Shown one piece after another: positions 43,706-52,803 of a DNA stretch of 64,000 bases. A program made the position numbers and the translations under genes. The notes below the pieces were generated by a model. The model was not told the origin of the DNA, did no database searches, and saw only the letters and a list, made by a program, of their open reading frames with translations. Source of the DNA: Cuneatibacter sp. NSJ-177 (GTDB lineage Bacteria > Bacillota > Clostridia > Lachnospirales > Lachnospiraceae); assembly GCF_022867805.1 (NCBI RefSeq), contig NZ_JALIFO010000004.1, positions 1 through 64,000 of the forward strand. The letters run 5' to 3'. Each line of letters opens with the position of its first letter. Position 1 is the first letter of the stretch.

Positions 43706-43716
43706 AACATATCCCC

Positions 43717-45009
43717 TCAGTCTCTCGCATGCAGATCCGTAATCACCTTGGTCGAGGTGGCCGGATACAGTGAATGATCAAAAATATGGCTGTTGTCGTG
43801 GGCCTTGGAATATTCCTCCAGCTGATCGTCCGTCACCATAAAGAAATAATCCCCGTCGCCCTTTCGCGGCGTCGTATCAAAATGATACCACCCATCGCCG
43901 CAATTGACAAGACTCCAAAAATGGGAAGAATGACTGGTATCGCTCTTCACCACATCAATATTTTCAATCCCCGCGGCCGTGAGAAGCGCCTTGGCGGCGG
44001 CAAAATAGTTAAAGCAGTCTCCCGAATGGGACTCAAACGCCTGGATGGCTCCATTGATCCAGCTGGATTTGTCCGAGGTGTTGACATAGCTGATATTTCC
44101 ATGACACCAGTTGTAAATCTTCTGGGCCTTTTCCATCTGGGTCATATCCGAAGTGATGATCTTGTCCAGGATCTCCTGCGCCATGGATTCCATCTCCGCT
44201 TTATTCTCGTAGCCTGCCGGCTTTTCCTCCACGGTGATCGTGGCGGTGGCACTCGCCTGATTCCCGGCGGCATCCGTGGCGGTGTAAGTCACGGTGTAAG
44301 TCCCGGCCTGATTCAAATCGACCTTGCTGGTATCCACTTCTAATTTTACGTCCTGATCCACATTGTCGGTCACTGTCACGCCTTTTTTATAGGAGATGGA
44401 ATCCCCCACAAACACGGTCTGATCCTGCACGCCGGAGATCACCGGCGGCTCTTTGTCGCTGGAAGCCGTGGAGCCCTGGGTGGCGGCCGTGCTGGCTCCG
44501 GGGTTGAAGTTAACCGGAGTCTCGTCTTTCGGCGAGCGAAGCAGGAAATAAACGCCGGTGGCGATAGCAGCCAAAAGAAGAATCAATACCACAATCAGAA
44601 TGATCCGTTTTCTCCGCTTCCTGCGCTGACGCTCCCGCTTTCTGGCCGCGGCCCTCCGTCTGGCTTCTTCATCCTGCGGGCCCCCGGAATACCGGTTCCG
44701 CTGGCCTCCGGGATAGGCGCTCCGCTGACCGCCGCTGTAACCGCCGTTCCGGTCCGCTGCGCGTCCCCCCTGGGTACTTCCTGCATAGGCGCCCCGCTGG
44801 CCTCCGGCGCGGGAGCCCTGCTGCGTCTTCGCATAAGCCGTTCTCCGGCTGTCTGCGGCTGTATTTCTCTGCCCTCCGGCATTGGTACTTCTCTGTGTTC
44901 CGGAGCCGGCGCCTGACCGGCCGTTCCCCGAAGTCCGGTAAGAAGGATCGCCCTCCCGGCGCCTGAGCGGCCGGCTGTCGATTTCCGGATATCCCTTATT
45001 TGTCGCCAT
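43717..45009 (-). CDS. Membrane-anchored transglutaminase-like protein with Ig-like domain (2)
   Basis: 430 residues. A 135-residue cytoplasmic, disordered, Gly/Arg/Ser-rich N-terminus with GGQR-type repeats and a very basic stretch before the membrane helix (136-157); one Ig-like DUF5011 domain (187-262) nearly identical in motif to the neighbour; transglutaminase-like domain with Cys332 (SGDCFNYF), His363 (SHFWSL) and Asp378 (WYHFDTT). Paralog of the 42467 protein, 11 bp upstream. First gene of the co-directional run. Confidence 0.83.
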   Translation of the reverse strand: MATNKGYPEIDSRPLRRREGDPSYRTSGNGRSGAGSGTQRSTNAGGQRNTAADSRRTAYAKTQQGSRAGGQRGAYAGSTQGGRAADRNGGYSGGQRSAYPGGQRNRYSGGPQDEEARRRAAARKRERQRRKRRKRIILIVVLILLLAAIATGVYFLLRSPKDETPVNFNPGASTAATQGSTASSDKEPPVISGVQDQTVFVGDSISYKKGVTVTDNVDQDVKLEVDTSKVDLNQAGTYTVTYTATDAAGNQASATATITVEEKPAGYENKAEMESMAQEILDKIITSDMTQMEKAQKIYNWCHGNISYVNTSDKSSWINGAIQAFESHSGDCFNYFAAAKALLTAAGIENIDVVKSDTSHSSHFWSLVNCGDGWYHFDTTPRKGDGDYFFMVTDDQLEEYSKAHDNSHIFDHSLYPATSTKVITDLHARD

Positions 45010-45240
45010 CCTGTCCTCCTGCTCTCCATATTAAACGCTTGCCCGTACACTGCGAAAACAACTATGATGGATTGGCCTCCGGCAAACCTTTGTATCCACC
45101 GCCGGACAGTCACATAATTGCTCCGCAATCCTGGTATTTCCGTCTCTATTCCATATAGCCGAAGGACATTATACAACCAGGCTACCGAAAAATCAATGCT
45201 TTCCCTCTTACGATTTCCCTATTTTTCAATGACAAATTTC

Positions 45241-45426
45241 TTATTCCTTTTTTTTCCGGATCTCCCGGATGCTTTTTTCCACGATACGGCGCGCCAGCAT
45301 GACCTGGCGGCCGCAGCCGCAGCATTTCAGCCGGAAATCCATGCCGGTCCGCAGGACCTCCCACTCCTCGCTTCCGCAGGGATGCTGCTTTTTTAAGCGC
45401 AGGATATCTCCTACCTGGATGTCCAT
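45241..45426 (-). CDS. DUF951 family protein
   Basis: 61 residues: MDIQVGDILRLKKQHPCGSEEW, then CCGCGRQVMLAR; the pattern HPCG...CxGCG suggests a metal-binding beta-barrel. This fits DUF951, a small conserved Firmicute protein of unknown function. GGAGGG upstream of the ATG; overlaps the sirtuin gene by 16 bp. Confidence 0.85.
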   Translation of the reverse strand: MDIQVGDILRLKKQHPCGSEEWEVLRTGMDFRLKCCGCGRQVMLARRIVEKSIREIRKKKE

Positions 45427-46142
45427 GATAAAAATCCCTCCAAAGTCTTTCCGATCGAGTCTGAGATGACGAGATCCGCACGGGAATCCATCGGCGTAGC
45501 GGACCGGTTGATCAGCACCAGCCGGTTCCCGGAATAATAGTGGACCAAACCGGCGGCCGGATAAACGCTTAACGACGTCCCGCCGATGATCAGCATGTCC
45601 GCAGAGGCAATGGCTTCCAATGATTTTTGCATCGTTTCCTCATCCAGGCTTTCCTCATAGAGTACAACGTCGGGTTTGATGATCCCGCCGCAGCCGCAGC
45701 GCGGAATGCCCTGGCGCTCTTTCAGATCGGATAAGCCGTAAAACTTTCCGCAGCGCATGCAGTGATTCCGGTGAACCGAACCGTGCAGCTCATAGACCGT
45801 TTTGCTCCCGGCCATCTGGTGAAGGCCGTCGATGTTCTGGGTTACGACGGCGGTAAGCTTTCCCTCGGCCTCCCACTTGGCCAAAACTTTGTGGGCCGCG
45901 TTGGGCCTGGCGTCTGGCGCAATCATTTTATCCCAGTAAAAGCGAAAAAATTCTTCCGGGTTCTGCCGGAAAAACGTATGGCTCAAAATCTGCTCCGGCG
46001 GGTAATCGTAGACCTGGTGGTACAACCCGTCAACACTCCGAAAATCCGGAATCCCGCTCTCGGTCGATACCCCTGCCCCGCCGAAAAAAACAATCCGTCT
46101 GCTTTCTTCTACCCACTGCCGTAAGGTCTGCTGCTGATCCAT
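45411..46142 (-). CDS. cobB: NAD-dependent protein deacylase (sirtuin)
   Basis: 243 residues from the ATG at 46142 (GGGAGGCAA). Rossmann motif FFGGAGVSTESGIPDFRS, TQNIDGLH, catalytic His in YELHGSVH, a Cys4 zinc site (CMRCGKF and CGCGG) and GTSLSVYPAAGL. Removes acyl groups from lysines in the cytoplasm, using NAD. In an operon with the DUF951 gene. Confidence 0.93.
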   Translation of the reverse strand: MDQQQTLRQWVEESRRIVFFGGAGVSTESGIPDFRSVDGLYHQVYDYPPEQILSHTFFRQNPEEFFRFYWDKMIAPDARPNAAHKVLAKWEAEGKLTAVVTQNIDGLHQMAGSKTVYELHGSVHRNHCMRCGKFYGLSDLKERQGIPRCGCGGIIKPDVVLYEESLDEETMQKSLEAIASADMLIIGGTSLSVYPAAGLVHYYSGNRLVLINRSATPMDSRADLVISDSIGKTLEGFLSWTSR

Positions 46143-46359
46143 TTGCCTCCCGCCTTTCTTGTTTCTGCGTTTCTTCCTAATTATATGGGATTTCCAGGGA
46201 ATAAAAAGCCGGAACAAGTCCGGCTGAAATCCGGCATGTCCGGCCGGCAATTCTTTTCCTATATAACTATAGCATATCTTTGGGAATTGTCAAAGAGGGA
46301 TTCCGGGACGCTGTTTTTTCTTCCGCCGCCGGTTTCGAGTTCCGGGTGAAAAACAAACC

Positions 46360-46398
46360 GGCCGGACCGGCGGTACTGTCCGTACCGCCGGTCCGGCC
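46360..46398. terminator. Perfect 17-bp stem terminator
   Basis: Both arms are 17 bp and GC-rich (46360-46376 and 46382-46398) with a 5-nt loop, flanked by A-run and T-run. It lies downstream of the 46469 gene. Confidence 0.9.
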
Positions 46399-46468
46399 AA
46401 AAAAACTGGTCCTCCGCATCATAGGGGCAAAATACCTTTTGACCCCAACATTGTGATATCAAAACTTC

Positions 46469-47524
46469 TCAGCTCTGCCTGCTGAAATATTCCCGCGACT
46501 TCACATATAGAATTTCCCGCAGCGGGCAGTCCTCCATCACATTCACGATCAGGTTTTTCCCCGGCTCCAGGCGGGACAGGCAGTCGTCCGCCCAGGCAGC
46601 AGCCGCCTCCTCGTCTAAGGTGGCGTCCGCGTTCACCGTAAAGCACATTTGATCGCCGTACTGATTATAAAGCTTCCACTTATCATTGATCGGCTGGCCG
46701 CCCCAACTGTCCATTCCAGCCTCGATCATAATCGGCACCAGAGGCTCGATCATCCCGCAGGAATGAAACTCAAACAGCATTCCCCGTTTGTGGCAGGACT
46801 CCACCACGCGCTTGACATAGGGAAGAAGCATCTCTTCGCAAGTATCATAGGAGAAAAACGGACTGCGCTGGGCTCCCCAGTCGTCGTGGAGGGTGATATG
46901 GTCCAGGCCGATATAATCATGGAGTTTTCCGATCAGAGCGTCGTAGAAATCTGCCAGCCGGTCAAAGAGACGGTGCACCGCCACTTGCTCTTCTTCATCG
47001 ATCATCGCCACGGCAGCGTCTTCAAAATCCAGGAAAGAGATCAAACGCTCAAAGAAACCAGTGAAAATCTGAGTGGAATTCAACTGATCCGCCCTCCAGA
47101 TCCTTGCGCAGTCTCTCTTCGCCCCCTCCCAGTCCAGGGCGTCCAGATCCGGGAAAGTAATATCATCTTCCCAATGACTGATGTCCTTCACTTTAGGGTT
47201 GCCGGGAACTACCATGGAGCCGGTTGCCGACGGCTCATAGACCCATTCTACGCCGAACCAGTCGGGGCCGCCGCCCTCTTTCACCGGGTCAAAAGGGCTG
47301 CCGTCAAATATGATTCCGCGGGCCGGGTTGTCCGGCACGATTCTCGGCAGGATCACATTGATATCCGTGCCAAGCCAGCACGGCGTCTTCCCGGTCAGGG
47401 TGCGCACGGCATTTTCCTTCGGTGTGATGGGGCTATGATAACGAACGACCTGCTTTCCCCGCAGGCCAACGGTCATGGTCTCCTGACTGTTCAATTCTTG
47501 TTCCCTGTTAAACTTCTCTCCCAT
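46469..47524 (-). CDS. Uroporphyrinogen-decarboxylase-family (MtaA/CmuA-like) protein 1
   Basis: 351 residues with a URO-D barrel. It has a zinc motif HSCG (FEFHSCGMIEPLVP) and a C-terminal Cys (VMEDCPLRE) that could complete the site, as in corrinoid:coenzyme methyltransferases, rather than the heme enzyme. Other segments, LDHITLHDDWGAQ and GMDSWGGQP, are typical of this group. Probable role: methyl transfer in demethylation of methylated compounds. Stand-alone gene with GGGAG upstream. Confidence 0.78.
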   Translation of the reverse strand: MGEKFNREQELNSQETMTVGLRGKQVVRYHSPITPKENAVRTLTGKTPCWLGTDINVILPRIVPDNPARGIIFDGSPFDPVKEGGGPDWFGVEWVYEPSATGSMVVPGNPKVKDISHWEDDITFPDLDALDWEGAKRDCARIWRADQLNSTQIFTGFFERLISFLDFEDAAVAMIDEEEQVAVHRLFDRLADFYDALIGKLHDYIGLDHITLHDDWGAQRSPFFSYDTCEEMLLPYVKRVVESCHKRGMLFEFHSCGMIEPLVPIMIEAGMDSWGGQPINDKWKLYNQYGDQMCFTVNADATLDEEAAAAWADDCLSRLEPGKNLIVNVMEDCPLREILYVKSREYFSRQS

Positions 47525-47661
47525 ATGTACTCCCTTCCGTTACGATAAAACCAAACGCTATTGTTCCTCGCTTTTAGCTGTTCGAAATTATCATAACATC
47601 CGGGTAAACGCGCGTCAATGTACGGGACAGCCCATATTTTTCTAAATAAAATGGGCACTTG

Positions 47662-48366
47662 TCACATGGCAGGGCCGCCGGAGCCCATACGGCAGGCCAC
47701 CGGAGCGTCGATCTCCATTCCCTGCTCCCACACACGGCAGTCCCGCGCCAGAACGATAACGCCCGCCCCCGCCGCCTCCCGGACGGCACGGGCAAATTCC
47801 GGATGCGTCCTCTCGTTGGGCTCCCAGGCCGTTACTCCCTTCATCTGGATGACGAACAACAGATACGCCAGATATCCGGCCTCCCGCGCCTCTATCAAAT
47901 GCCGGATATGTTTGACGCCCCGCTCGGTCGGCGCATCCGGAAAGCGGGCGATCCCATTTACCTCAAGGGTCACCCCCTTGACTTCCAAAAACGCTTTCTG
48001 TCCGCCTTCGCCTTCCAGGTAAAAGTCAAAACGGGAATCGCCGAATGTCTGCTCTCTGCGCAAAAGCGTGACCGGAAAACCAAGAGGGCTGCCGGAAAGC
48101 CATTCGGCGGCCGCCGCATTCGGGGCCTGGGAATCAATATTCACCCACTGTCCCTCTTTCCGGACGGCAATCAGGGAATAGTTGGTCTTTCTCTTGCCCG
48201 GCTCGTGCCGATCTAAGACAGCGGGCGTCCCAGGAAGCAGCAGCTCTCCGAGGCGTCCGGTATTTTTTACATGGCAAAGCTCCGTCTTCCCTCCGATCTC
48301 CACCTGCGCCAGAAAACGGTTCGGCCGGGAACGGAAGATTCCGGTTGTGGTGTGGTGATAGTTCAT
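47662..48366 (-). CDS. sfsA: SfsA family DNA/RNA nuclease-like protein
   Basis: 234 residues from the ATG at 48366 (GGGAGGAACT). Motifs FLAQVEIGG, CHVKNTGRLGELLLPG, DSRFDFYLE, FLEVKGVTLE and RFPDAPTERGVKHIRHL match SfsA. Originally named for sugar fermentation stimulation; the fold resembles PD-(D/E)xK nucleases. The frame upstream to 48576 is non-coding overlap. Confidence 0.93.
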   Translation of the reverse strand: MNYHHTTTGIFRSRPNRFLAQVEIGGKTELCHVKNTGRLGELLLPGTPAVLDRHEPGKRKTNYSLIAVRKEGQWVNIDSQAPNAAAAEWLSGSPLGFPVTLLRREQTFGDSRFDFYLEGEGGQKAFLEVKGVTLEVNGIARFPDAPTERGVKHIRHLIEAREAGYLAYLLFVIQMKGVTAWEPNERTHPEFARAVREAAGAGVIVLARDCRVWEQGMEIDAPVACRMGSGGPAM

Positions 48367-48408
48367 AGTTCCTCCCATATACGATCCTGCAATCTGGTTC
48401 CTTTTTTT

Positions 48409-48414
48409 ATTATA
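48409..48414 (-). promoter_or_regulatory. Extended -10 promoter of sfsA
   Basis: TGCTATAAT on the minus strand, 43 bp before the start; no good -35 seen. Confidence 0.5.
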
Positions 48415-48466
48415 GCAGACTCGCCGTAGAAACACAGCCGTTTTTTCGAAACACCCTTTCTGCAAG

Positions 48467-48495
48467 TTGACAAGCCCTGCAATTTCCGATACGAT
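48467..48495 (+). promoter_or_regulatory. Promoter of the isomerase-like gene
   Basis: TTGACA (48467-48472), 17-bp spacer, TACGAT (48490-48495), 35 bp before the start. Confidence 0.75.
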
Positions 48496-48529
48496 TACGA
48501 TAATTGGAACAAGAAAAGGAGATTTCGAT

Positions 48530-49330
48530 ATGAAAACAAGCGTTGTGATCAGCGATGGGACCTTTCCCTGTGACACCGCCCCACTTCAAGGCCCGCTCGA
48601 AGTGGCGGCACGCGAGGCCGCGGCACTGGGCTTTGACGCCCTCCAACTGACCGTAAACCGGCCGGAGGAACTGAATCCGGCCTCCATCAAAGCGGAAATC
48701 GAGCGGTACGGACTTTCCATCTCCGGCTTTGCCACCGGGAGAGGATATTCCGTGGACGGCCTCTCCCTCAGCTCCGAAAGAGAAGAAATCCGAAAAGAGG
48801 CCGTCGAACGGATGAAACGGCACATGGATACAGCCGCCCTTTTGGATCATGCTCAGGTGGTGATCGGCTCCATCCGGGGAGTGGTCTCCGAGTGCAGCAG
48901 CCCGGAGCGATTTGAGGAGAATCTCTCCCTCAGCTTGCAGGAACTCCTCTCCTACGCCACAGAGCGCCAGGTTCCCCTTACCCTGGAAGTGATTCACCAG
49001 CCGGAAAAGTTTTATTTTAAGAAGACGGCCGATACCGCCGCCTTTATCCGTGGATTCGGCTCCCCGTATCTTCATCTCCATCTGGACACCATGCAGTTAT
49101 TGTGTGAGGAAAACCCTTTTCAGGCCGTCCGGGAAGGCCGGGATGTCCTGAGCCAGATTGATATTTCCGACGCGGGCCGTCATTGCCCGGACGGAAAACA
49201 TTTTGATTATCCTGGGCTGGTCCGGACGTTAAAGGAGATTTCCTACGACGGACTCCTGGTCTTTGAATATCAGCCGGAAGAAGGCGCGGCTGAGCGGGGG
49301 CTGAAGTACATCACGGGGCTGCTGGGCTGA
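48530..49330 (+). CDS. Sugar phosphate isomerase/epimerase-like TIM barrel protein
   Basis: 266 residues. AP_endonuc_2-type barrel with metal-ligand positions Glu in LTLEVIHQ, HLHLDTMQ, DISDAGRHCPDG and VFEYQPE. Acts on a sugar or sugar-like substrate in the cytoplasm; substrate unknown. AAGGAGATT upstream. Divergent from sfsA. Confidence 0.83.
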   Translation: MKTSVVISDGTFPCDTAPLQGPLEVAAREAAALGFDALQLTVNRPEELNPASIKAEIERYGLSISGFATGRGYSVDGLSLSSEREEIRKEAVERMKRHMDTAALLDHAQVVIGSIRGVVSECSSPERFEENLSLSLQELLSYATERQVPLTLEVIHQPEKFYFKKTADTAAFIRGFGSPYLHLHLDTMQLLCEENPFQAVREGRDVLSQIDISDAGRHCPDGKHFDYPGLVRTLKEISYDGLLVFEYQPEEGAAERGLKYITGLLG

Positions 49331-49351
49331 TTGCGGACGAAGGCCAGTCCT

Positions 49352-50038
49352 CTACTCCTTTTTTTCACTCCCCGCAGCCCCTCTCGCTCCGCGCCGGAAA
49401 AACATGGCTGCGCCGATCCCCAAAAAGATTACGCTGCATCCCATTCCCAGCAAAGCGCTGCTGTCAGACGCCGCCCTCCCCTCCCCTTTCCAGGTCAGCA
49501 GGGCGCACTGGACCGCCACAATAGACACGCAGGCGTCCACAAAGCCGATCCATTTCAGAGCAGACAGCAGCGGCTGGTTTTGTTTTCCCGCCGTTCGAAT
49601 TCCATAGACCGCCATTCCGATCTTGAAAAAGGCGGCCGCAGCCACCCCGTAGAGAAGATAAAAAGGGTACGTCACGGTTTTATGATAAACATACATGCAG
49701 AGGCACACGCCAAAATAGGAAATTCCAATCAAAGCAATCCATACGCCGACCTGCCGGCAGCCTCTCATCTGAAACGCTCCCCTTCTCCTCGGATTTTTCA
49801 TCTTCTGCGCATCACGAAGCATCCGGAAAACTTGTCTCCTGGAAGCGCAGAGCAACAGATAGTAGACCGCAGTGGCTAAGAACCAGGCCGATCCCGCCAC
49901 AATTCCCAGGATCAGATTCCAGACTCCGATCGCGGCATGGACGGCGAGCGGGAAGCAGGACGCGAACGGCTTCCTGCTATTCCGCCGCGGCGGAAAGCAA
50001 ACGGTTGGCCTTTTCACAGACATCGTAGATCTCGTCAT
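49352..50038 (-). CDS. Hypothetical membrane protein, five to six helices
   Basis: 228 residues with hydrophobic segments around 33-62, 98-118, 123-145, 160-180 and 195-212, and a basic loop KMKNPRRRGAFQ. No family recognised. Its start overlaps the end of the 49977 gene; the exact start (50038 or ATG at 50023) is uncertain because neither has a strong ribosome site. Confidence 0.6.
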   Translation of the reverse strand: MTRSTMSVKRPTVCFPPRRNSRKPFASCFPLAVHAAIGVWNLILGIVAGSAWFLATAVYYLLLCASRRQVFRMLRDAQKMKNPRRRGAFQMRGCRQVGVWIALIGISYFGVCLCMYVYHKTVTYPFYLLYGVAAAAFFKIGMAVYGIRTAGKQNQPLLSALKWIGFVDACVSIVAVQCALLTWKGEGRAASDSSALLGMGCSVIFLGIGAAMFFRRGARGAAGSEKKE

Positions 50039-50522
50039 ATTTTCTTTCGATTAAAGGAGCGGTCTCCCGGCATTTTTTGTCATAAGAATTCCGGTAGCAA
50101 AAGTAGGGTAAGATCCAACCGGCAAATCCTGGAATTGCCAGGAGAACCATAAGAGGGAAAAGCCCTCCCAGGTAGGCAAAGGTCGCTCCGGCAAGAAATG
50201 CTGTCCCCAAAAGCCCAATGGTGAATGCCAGGATCGCGGCCCCGGACGTCTCAGCCCTGGTTAAGCGGACAATTTCATCCGCGCAGGCGTCAAACTGACG
50301 CTGGAGCCTGGTCAGCTCCGCCTTATTCCGGATCTTCCTGTCTCGTTTGAATCGGATCGAGATAGTTTTCGCTCCGGCAGAGGTAAGGGCCGTGTCTTCC
50401 GGGATCCAGCCGAAATTGGGGTAACCGTCCAAATAGACCGAACTCATCTCTCTGCTGCATACCTGATCTTTATATTCATATCCGATAAATCCCATCTCGT
50501 TTTTTCTTTCCGGATTTGTCAT
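49977..50522 (-). CDS. Hypothetical membrane protein with two helices
   Basis: 181 residues from the ATG at 50522 (GAGGGGGG upstream). An N-terminal soluble part (MGFIGYEYKDQVCSREMSSVYLDGYPNFGW), a coiled coil (KIRNKAELTRLQRQFDACADEIVRL), two membrane helices (about 93-140) and a C-terminal helix. Operon with the 49352 membrane protein. No family recognised. Confidence 0.65.
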   Translation of the reverse strand: MTNPERKNEMGFIGYEYKDQVCSREMSSVYLDGYPNFGWIPEDTALTSAGAKTISIRFKRDRKIRNKAELTRLQRQFDACADEIVRLTRAETSGAAILAFTIGLLGTAFLAGATFAYLGGLFPLMVLLAIPGFAGWILPYFCYRNSYDKKCRETAPLIERKYDEIYDVCEKANRLLSAAAE

Positions 50523-50720
50523 GCCTGAGTCCCCCCTCTTTGTCCTTCTCTCCGGAATATTCTTTTTCCTGTAAATACTGTCTTTTGGCAGCAAACGCTT
50601 CCTTCGTGATTCTCCATCTGTTTTCCTCCTGATCTTTTTGGTTTCCCCGGCTTAGCGCCGTCATGAAAGCATTTTAGATCAAAAGTGTTTACGCCTTACT
50701 TCTCTTTTGTTTCTGAAATG

Positions 50721-51812
50721 TTAAATTCCATTTCCATGCCCTTCCGGATGAACGGGTAGTCTTACGGTGAACGCACTCCCCTTTCCCAGCCTGCTGCTCA
50801 CGGTCAAGGTACCGTTCAGCTGGTCTACCACGCGGTACGCCAGGGCTAGGCCCAGGCCATTTCCGGCCTGGGCGTGGGAGGTATCCCCCTGATAAAACTT
50901 TTCAAAAATATGCTTCATGGTCTCCTCGCCCATGCCGCAGCCGCTGTCGGACACGGTAACCGTGACGGTATCCGCATCCGATGTCTGACGAAGCGTCACG
51001 CTTCCTCCCGGCTCCGTGAATTTCAGCGCATTGGATAAGAGGTTGTTCCACACCAGCTCCAGCATATCCGGATCAGAAAAAATCAAAGCTCTGTCCTCGA
51101 TCTCCGCTTCCAACCGGATGTTTTTCTCCTCCCACAGGGTTTCCAGATGCAGGGCGCAGTCGGAGAGCTGGCGGCAGAGGTCAAAGGGTTCTGGTTTCGG
51201 TAAGATCTGGCGGCTCTCTAGTTTGTTCAATTTCAAAATATTAGTCACGAGAGCCGACAGGCGGTCGGTGGAAGAGAGTATACTGTCGATATATTCGGCC
51301 CGTTTATCTGGATGCAGGTCCGGATCCTTCAAAAGCTCCGTATAGTTTCGAATTACGGAGAGGGGCGTTTTAATTTCGTGGGAGACATTGGCGATAAAAT
51401 CATTTTTCATGGTTTCAATGGACCCCAGCTCCGCCACCATCTTGTTAAAGTCCTGAAAAATCGCGCTGATATAGTCCAGACGGACCGTCTTCTGCACCGG
51501 CTCCAGATAGACGGAAAAATCACCGGAAGCCACCCGCTCTGTGGCTTTGCTGAGCTGCCGCATCGGCCGGTCAAACACCTGATGTTTCTGGTAGGCTGTC
51601 ATAGCACAGAAGGCGAACGTGATCAAAATCCAATATAATAAGTACCAAAGACCGTAATGTTTTAGAGACCCGGTAAAATTTTCCCATCCCCCGTACAAAA
51701 TCCCCGGCAGGGAGGCCAAACCGCCAAAAGCAAACAGTACGCCGATATATTCCGCCCAGGAAAAATATCGGATCTTAACACGGCCGTCCCATGGATTCTC
51801 TTCTCTCCTCAT
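50721..51812 (-). CDS. Sensor histidine kinase (VanS/PhoR-like)
   Basis: 363 residues: two membrane helices (20-42, 55-73) with a very short outside loop, HAMP (75-130), HisKA His145 (NVSHEIKTPLSVI), N box NNLLSNALKF, G1 DSGCGMG and G2 GNGLGLALA. Its start overlaps the regulator stop by 4 bp. Confidence 0.9.
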   Translation of the reverse strand: MRREENPWDGRVKIRYFSWAEYIGVLFAFGGLASLPGILYGGWENFTGSLKHYGLWYLLYWILITFAFCAMTAYQKHQVFDRPMRQLSKATERVASGDFSVYLEPVQKTVRLDYISAIFQDFNKMVAELGSIETMKNDFIANVSHEIKTPLSVIRNYTELLKDPDLHPDKRAEYIDSILSSTDRLSALVTNILKLNKLESRQILPKPEPFDLCRQLSDCALHLETLWEEKNIRLEAEIEDRALIFSDPDMLELVWNNLLSNALKFTEPGGSVTLRQTSDADTVTVTVSDSGCGMGEETMKHIFEKFYQGDTSHAQAGNGLGLALAYRVVDQLNGTLTVSSRLGKGSAFTVRLPVHPEGHGNGI

Positions 51813-52480
51813 ACCAACACCGCCTTGTATCCCAGCCCATGGATGGTTACGATCTTAAATCCGTCGCAGGCGGAAAATTTATCCCGTAGCTTTGTGATAT
51901 AAACATCCACGGCTCTCAGGCTCGTATCGCTGTCCATTCCCCAGAATTCATCCATCAACTGACTGCGGGAAAAGGATTTCCCCGGATAAGAAAGCAGCTT
52001 ATACAGGATGTTGAATTCACGGACGGTTACGGAAACTTCCCTGCCGTCCACAGACGCGGCCATCCCGTCCGCATCCAAAACCAGGTTTCCCACCGTCAGC
52101 TTCTTTTCTTCCATAATATGCGCCCGGCGCAGCAGCGCCGAGATCCGCAGCGCCAGTTCTTCCAGATCTACCGGTTTTACCATATAATCATCGATCCCGG
52201 CCCGGAAGCCTTTCTGCTTCGAGACAATATCATCCCTGGCGGTCATAAACAAGATGGGGATGGTTTGGTTCAGATTCCGAACGGTCCGGGCAAACTCGTA
52301 ACCGTCCACTTCCGGCATCATGATATCGGAGATAATCAGATCAAACAGATAACGGTACATCAGATCATAGGCTTCCCGTGGGTTCAGGCAGCCCTTCGCG
52401 GTATAGCCGTTTTGATTTAAAAAGGTACAGACGCTTTGATTCAGCTTCGTGTCGTCCTCCACAACAAGGATATTTACCAT
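51809..52480 (-). CDS. OmpR-family response regulator
   Basis: 223 residues. Receiver with Asp52 (IISDIMMPEVDG) and DYMVKPVD; winged helix ending RAVDVYITKLRDK...IHGLGYKAVLV. AGGAGAACG precedes the ATG at 52480. Partner of the 50721 kinase. Divergent from the regulator at 52804. Confidence 0.9.
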   Translation of the reverse strand: MVNILVVEDDTKLNQSVCTFLNQNGYTAKGCLNPREAYDLMYRYLFDLIISDIMMPEVDGYEFARTVRNLNQTIPILFMTARDDIVSKQKGFRAGIDDYMVKPVDLEELALRISALLRRAHIMEEKKLTVGNLVLDADGMAASVDGREVSVTVREFNILYKLLSYPGKSFSRSQLMDEFWGMDSDTSLRAVDVYITKLRDKFSACDGFKIVTIHGLGYKAVLV

Positions 52481-52803
52481 AATCGTTCTCCTATTCTTCA
52501 TTCCCGCGCACTTCACTCTCCGATTGCAGGATCCCGCATCGCATCGCCTGATATCCATCCGCTTTGGATAGCCAGTTTTCGTCTCCCTGCGCGCTGGGAA
52601 AGCTGCGTTTGTTCATTTTTATTATATCACAGAAATGTTTGAATTTTGTTTACGGGGATTGCAAACAGAAATTTTCGGCTGCCGCCAAGAACCATTCGGA
52701 TCCGTACTGCTGGGCGGAGGCCGTCACGTTTCCCCTTGCTTTTTCCCCTCTGCACGCCCTATAATAAAAAGCGTGGACCCCTGTGAAGAGAAAGGAACCA
52801 TTT
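52481..52803. other. Divergent regulator region
   Basis: No gene. On the plus strand TTGCTT (52736-52741), 18-bp spacer, TATAAT (52760-52765) drives the 52804 gene. A minus-strand promoter for the 52480 operon must also lie here but was not pinned down. Confidence 0.6.
52736..52765 (+). promoter_or_regulatory. Promoter of the regulator-ABC-kinase operon
   Basis: TTGCTT and TATAAT with 18-bp spacing, 38 bp before the ATG at 52804. Confidence 0.7.

Noticed and set aside
46360-46398. Perfect 17-bp hairpin as a mobile element end
   Set aside because: Flanking A- and T-runs and position after a stop codon make it an ordinary strong terminator.
50476-50664. 62-residue charged reading frame before the 49977 gene
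   Set aside because: Overlaps the real start in another frame and lacks a ribosome site.
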